7,720 nucleotides of DNA from Clostridiales bacterium (GTDB taxonomy: Bacteria > Bacillota_A > Clostridia > Peptostreptococcales > Anaerovoracaceae). Shown here piece after piece: positions 1 to 7,720 of the stretch; positions within the stretch are counted from its first letter, which is position 1; the number at the start of each line of letters is the position of its first letter. The position numbers and the translations under genes are program-made. Below the pieces are notes generated by a model. It ran no database searches. It was not told the origin of the DNA and saw only the letters and a program-made list of their open reading frames with translations. The DNA is taken from assembly GCA_024697655.1 (NCBI GenBank), contig JAILFI010000126.1:1-7720 (forward strand). Reading direction: 5' to 3'.

Positions 1-23
1 CTCCGACGCTTACGAAAAGAGCA

Positions 24-3281
<3,258 letters not shown>

Positions 3282-3287
3282 GGCTTG

Positions 3288-3296
3288 CCTCCCTCC

Positions 3297-3298
<2 letters not shown>
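3288..3298 (-). promoter_or_regulatory. rpoC ribosome binding site overlapping the rpoB stop codon
   Basis: On the minus strand AAGGAGGGAGG lies 6 to 10 bases before the rpoC ATG and offers two overlapping Shine-Dalgarno registers. The rpoB TAA stop (3299-3297) shares bases with this site, so ribosomes finishing rpoB stop right on the rpoC initiation region. This suggests translational coupling that keeps beta and beta' near equal amounts. Confidence 0.85.
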
Positions 3299-7070
<3,772 letters not shown>

Positions 7071-7078
7071 GATCATCA

Positions 7079-7084
7079 CTCCTT
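7079..7084 (-). promoter_or_regulatory. rpoB ribosome binding site, decides the start codon
   Basis: AAGGAG on the minus strand lies 8 bases before the ATG at 7070, the ideal spacing. The ATG at 7076 would have only 2 bases of spacing, and the GTG at 7079 overlaps the site itself. The protein therefore starts MPKAVQLG rather than [11 protein letters not shown]. Confidence 0.85.
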
Positions 7085-7096
7085 ATATTCAATAAA

Positions 7097-7121
7097 ATAA
7101 CTGCATTGCATGGCAGTCTAT
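7097..7121 (-). other. Small stem-loop in the rpoB leader
   Basis: ACTGC (7117-7113 on the minus strand) can pair with GCAGT (7104-7100) around an 8-base loop. It is extended by three A-T pairs past a single bulged base. It lies about 12 bases upstream of the Shine-Dalgarno site and leaves that site free. The stem is short and could be chance. Confidence 0.3.
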
Positions 7122-7122
7122 T

Positions 7123-7151
7123 ATGTTATCAAAAGAACGTCAAATCGTCAA
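7123..7151 (-). promoter_or_regulatory. Candidate proximal rpoB promoter (P2)
   Basis: The minus strand has TTGACG (7151-7146; 5 of 6 to the -35 consensus), a 17-base spacer, then TAACAT (7128-7123; 4 of 6 to the -10 consensus). Transcription would start near 7116, giving a leader of about 45 bases. The -35 box falls in the loop of the leader hairpin, so the signals overlap and may not both be functional. Confidence 0.4.
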
Positions 7152-7169
7152 CGGATTTGGCGTTTTTTT
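7131..7169. terminator. Terminator-like hairpin in the rpoB leader, possibly bidirectional
   Basis: An inverted repeat pairs 7137-7146 with 7154-7163 (10 pairs, one G-T wobble on the plus strand) around a 7-base loop. It is flanked by an A-rich run on one side and seven T on the other. Read on the plus strand it is a good intrinsic terminator shape (stem then T7), although no plus-strand gene precedes it. Read on the minus strand the stem has one mismatch and is followed by TTCTTTT, so it could act as a weak attenuator between promoter P1 and rpoB. Its role is inferred from shape only. Confidence 0.45.
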
Positions 7170-7195
7170 GCGATATTTTTTTCAGTTGCCGTATT

Positions 7196-7224
7196 ATTGT
7201 ACTGTATAACTGTTGGAATCGCAA
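7196..7224 (-). promoter_or_regulatory. Candidate main rpoBC promoter (P1)
   Basis: The minus strand reads TTGCGA (7224-7219; 4 of 6 to the -35), exactly 17 bases, then TACAAT (7201-7196; 5 of 6 to the -10). The likely start is the G at 7190 or 7189, giving a leader of about 120 bases that contains two A7 runs and the hairpin at 7131-7169. A dedicated promoter makes sense here because a strong terminator separates rplL from rpoB. Confidence 0.6.
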
Positions 7225-7422
7225 GGGTTTTCTGCGTTTTTCCCGTTTTGTTTTTCGGATAGCAGAATTCTGCCCGGCCACTCGCGCGAATGCGGAGTAT
7301 TCGCAGAATCACTTGCCACCGATGCTTCGCCGTTTTTCAGGAACGATGTCACTGAGGGGCGGGCATTAGCGAGAGCGTGTCCCCGCCGGTGCCATACCCG
7401 TCCCCCTGATAAATCATCCAAT
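7225..7422. other. Gene-free spacer between rplL and rpoB with inverted repeats
   Basis: I see no convincing gene in this stretch: frames on either strand lack a ribosome binding site and recognisable protein. It contains several inverted repeats. There is a perfect 12-base palindrome GCAGAATTCTGC at 7262-7273, a 6-bp stem GCGAAT/ATTCGC at 7286-7304 with a 7-base loop, and a GC-rich stem GGCGGG/CCCGCC at 7358-7387. None is followed by a T run, so they are not intrinsic terminators. The GC-rich, structured character contrasts with the AT-rich leader next to rpoB. It could be a dispersed intergenic repeat or a degraded gene; the sequence alone does not decide. Confidence 0.4.
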
Positions 7423-7456
7423 AAAAACGGCCCGCATCCGTTTTGGATACGGGCCG
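7423..7456 (-). terminator. Rho-independent terminator of the rplL transcript
   Basis: Twenty-three bases after the rplL stop, the minus strand forms a 12-bp stem (7456-7445 with 7439-7428, a single G-T wobble) closed by a 5-base AAAAC loop and followed by TTTTT (7427-7423). The stem is GC-rich at its base. This is a strong intrinsic terminator. It either ends the ribosomal-protein transcript or, by partial readthrough, lowers rpoBC expression relative to the abundant L7/L12, as the attenuator at this position does in E. coli. Confidence 0.9.
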
Positions 7457-7479
7457 CTCCGTGATTCGTTGCGATGGAA

Positions 7480-7720
7480 CTATTTGAGTTCGACTTTCGC
7501 GCCGACTTCTTCCAGCTGCGCCTTGATGGCTTCGGCTTCCGCCTTCTCGACTTCTTCCTTGACGTTGGAGGGAGCACCGTCGACGACAGCTTTCGCTTCC
7601 TTCAGGCCCAGGCCGGTGATCTCTCTGACAGCCTTGATGACCTTGATCTTCTCGGGGCCGACTTCCGCCAGAACGACGGTGAATTCAGTCTGCTCTTCTT
7701 CCTCAGCAGCAGCACCGGCA
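7480..7720 (-). CDS. rplL: 50S ribosomal protein L7/L12, C-terminal part
   Basis: L7/L12 is the multi-copy stalk protein of the large ribosomal subunit that recruits and stimulates translation GTPases. The 79 visible residues run from an Ala/Glu-rich hinge (AGAAAEEEE) into the complete globular C-terminal domain. They include [20 protein letters not shown] and the terminal VGAKVELK, both typical of the family. The conserved helix pair around KVIKAVRE and GLGLKEAK is the factor-binding face. The N-terminal dimerisation and L10-binding domain (about 45 residues) and the start lie beyond the window. The stop is TAG at 7482-7480, followed by a terminator. By usual gene order rplJ (L10) should lie upstream, outside the window. 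Confidence 0.98.
   Translation of the reverse strand, partial: AGAAAEEEEQTEFTVVLAEVGPEKIKVIKAVREITGLGLKEAKAVVDGAPSNVKEEVEKAEAEAIKAQLEEVGAKVELK

Noticed and set aside
7106..7369. 87-codon plus-strand frame in the spacer
   Set aside because: It has no Shine-Dalgarno site, crosses the rpoB promoter and leader hairpin, and shows no recognisable domain. It is more likely chance translation of a spacer or repeat.
7358..7387. GC-rich stem GGCGGG/CCCGCC as a second terminator after rplL
   Set aside because: No T run follows on either strand, and a much better terminator lies at 7423-7456.
7194..7577. 127-codon minus-strand frame spanning the rplL end, the terminator and the spacer
   Set aside because: It overlaps rplL out of frame, reads through the terminator stem and has no ribosome binding site. 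The Arg/Lys/Ser-rich start is a frame shadow of L7/L12.

Overview
The window holds part of the conserved ribosomal-protein/RNA-polymerase cluster of a bacterium, almost all of it on the minus strand. In transcription order (right to left) it contains the 3' part of rplL (L7/L12), a strong intrinsic terminator, a gap of about 410 bases with promoter signals, complete rpoB (RNA polymerase beta), and rpoC (beta') up to about residue 1060. Protein features point to Bacillota (Firmicutes): beta' lacks the large trigger-loop insertion of Proteobacteria, beta lacks the E. coli-type insertion, the Shine-Dalgarno sites are AGGAGG-like, and the wording of all three proteins is of Gram-positive type. I cannot place it lower with confidence; a clostridial or erysipelotrichial lineage with fairly GC-rich coding sequence would fit.

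Region by region: 7480-7720 is rplL, cut by the window edge. 7423-7456 is a 12-bp stem-loop with a T run that ends the rplL transcript. 7071-7422 has no convincing gene. Its upstream half is GC-rich with several inverted repeats. Its downstream half is AT-rich and carries two candidate sigma-A-type promoters reading into rpoB and a hairpin in the resulting leader RNA. rsmC/ybxB, which lies between rplL and rpoB in Bacillus, is absent. 3297-7070 is rpoB, starting at the third of four closely spaced in-frame start candidates as judged by its ribosome binding site. rpoC follows after 15 bases, and the rpoB stop codon lies inside the rpoC ribosome binding site, so the two subunits are probably translationally coupled.

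The oddity is the left end. RpoC reads normally to about position 102, then changes to unrelated sequence and stops, losing the conserved C-terminal 120-160 or so residues that the enzyme needs. The first ~112 bases instead encode, on the plus strand, a fragment ending in a Walker A (P-loop) motif, GSYGTGK, which resembles the nucleotide-binding site of large ATPases such as the DUF6079 group of phage-defence-associated proteins. Both reading frames break at the same 12-base stretch (101-112), which is compatible with both genes. The best explanation is a chimeric join (assembly, amplification or library artefact). A real inversion or deletion is possible, but only if an intact rpoC exists elsewhere. 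No complete new system is visible; the P-loop fragment is the only trace of accessory content.
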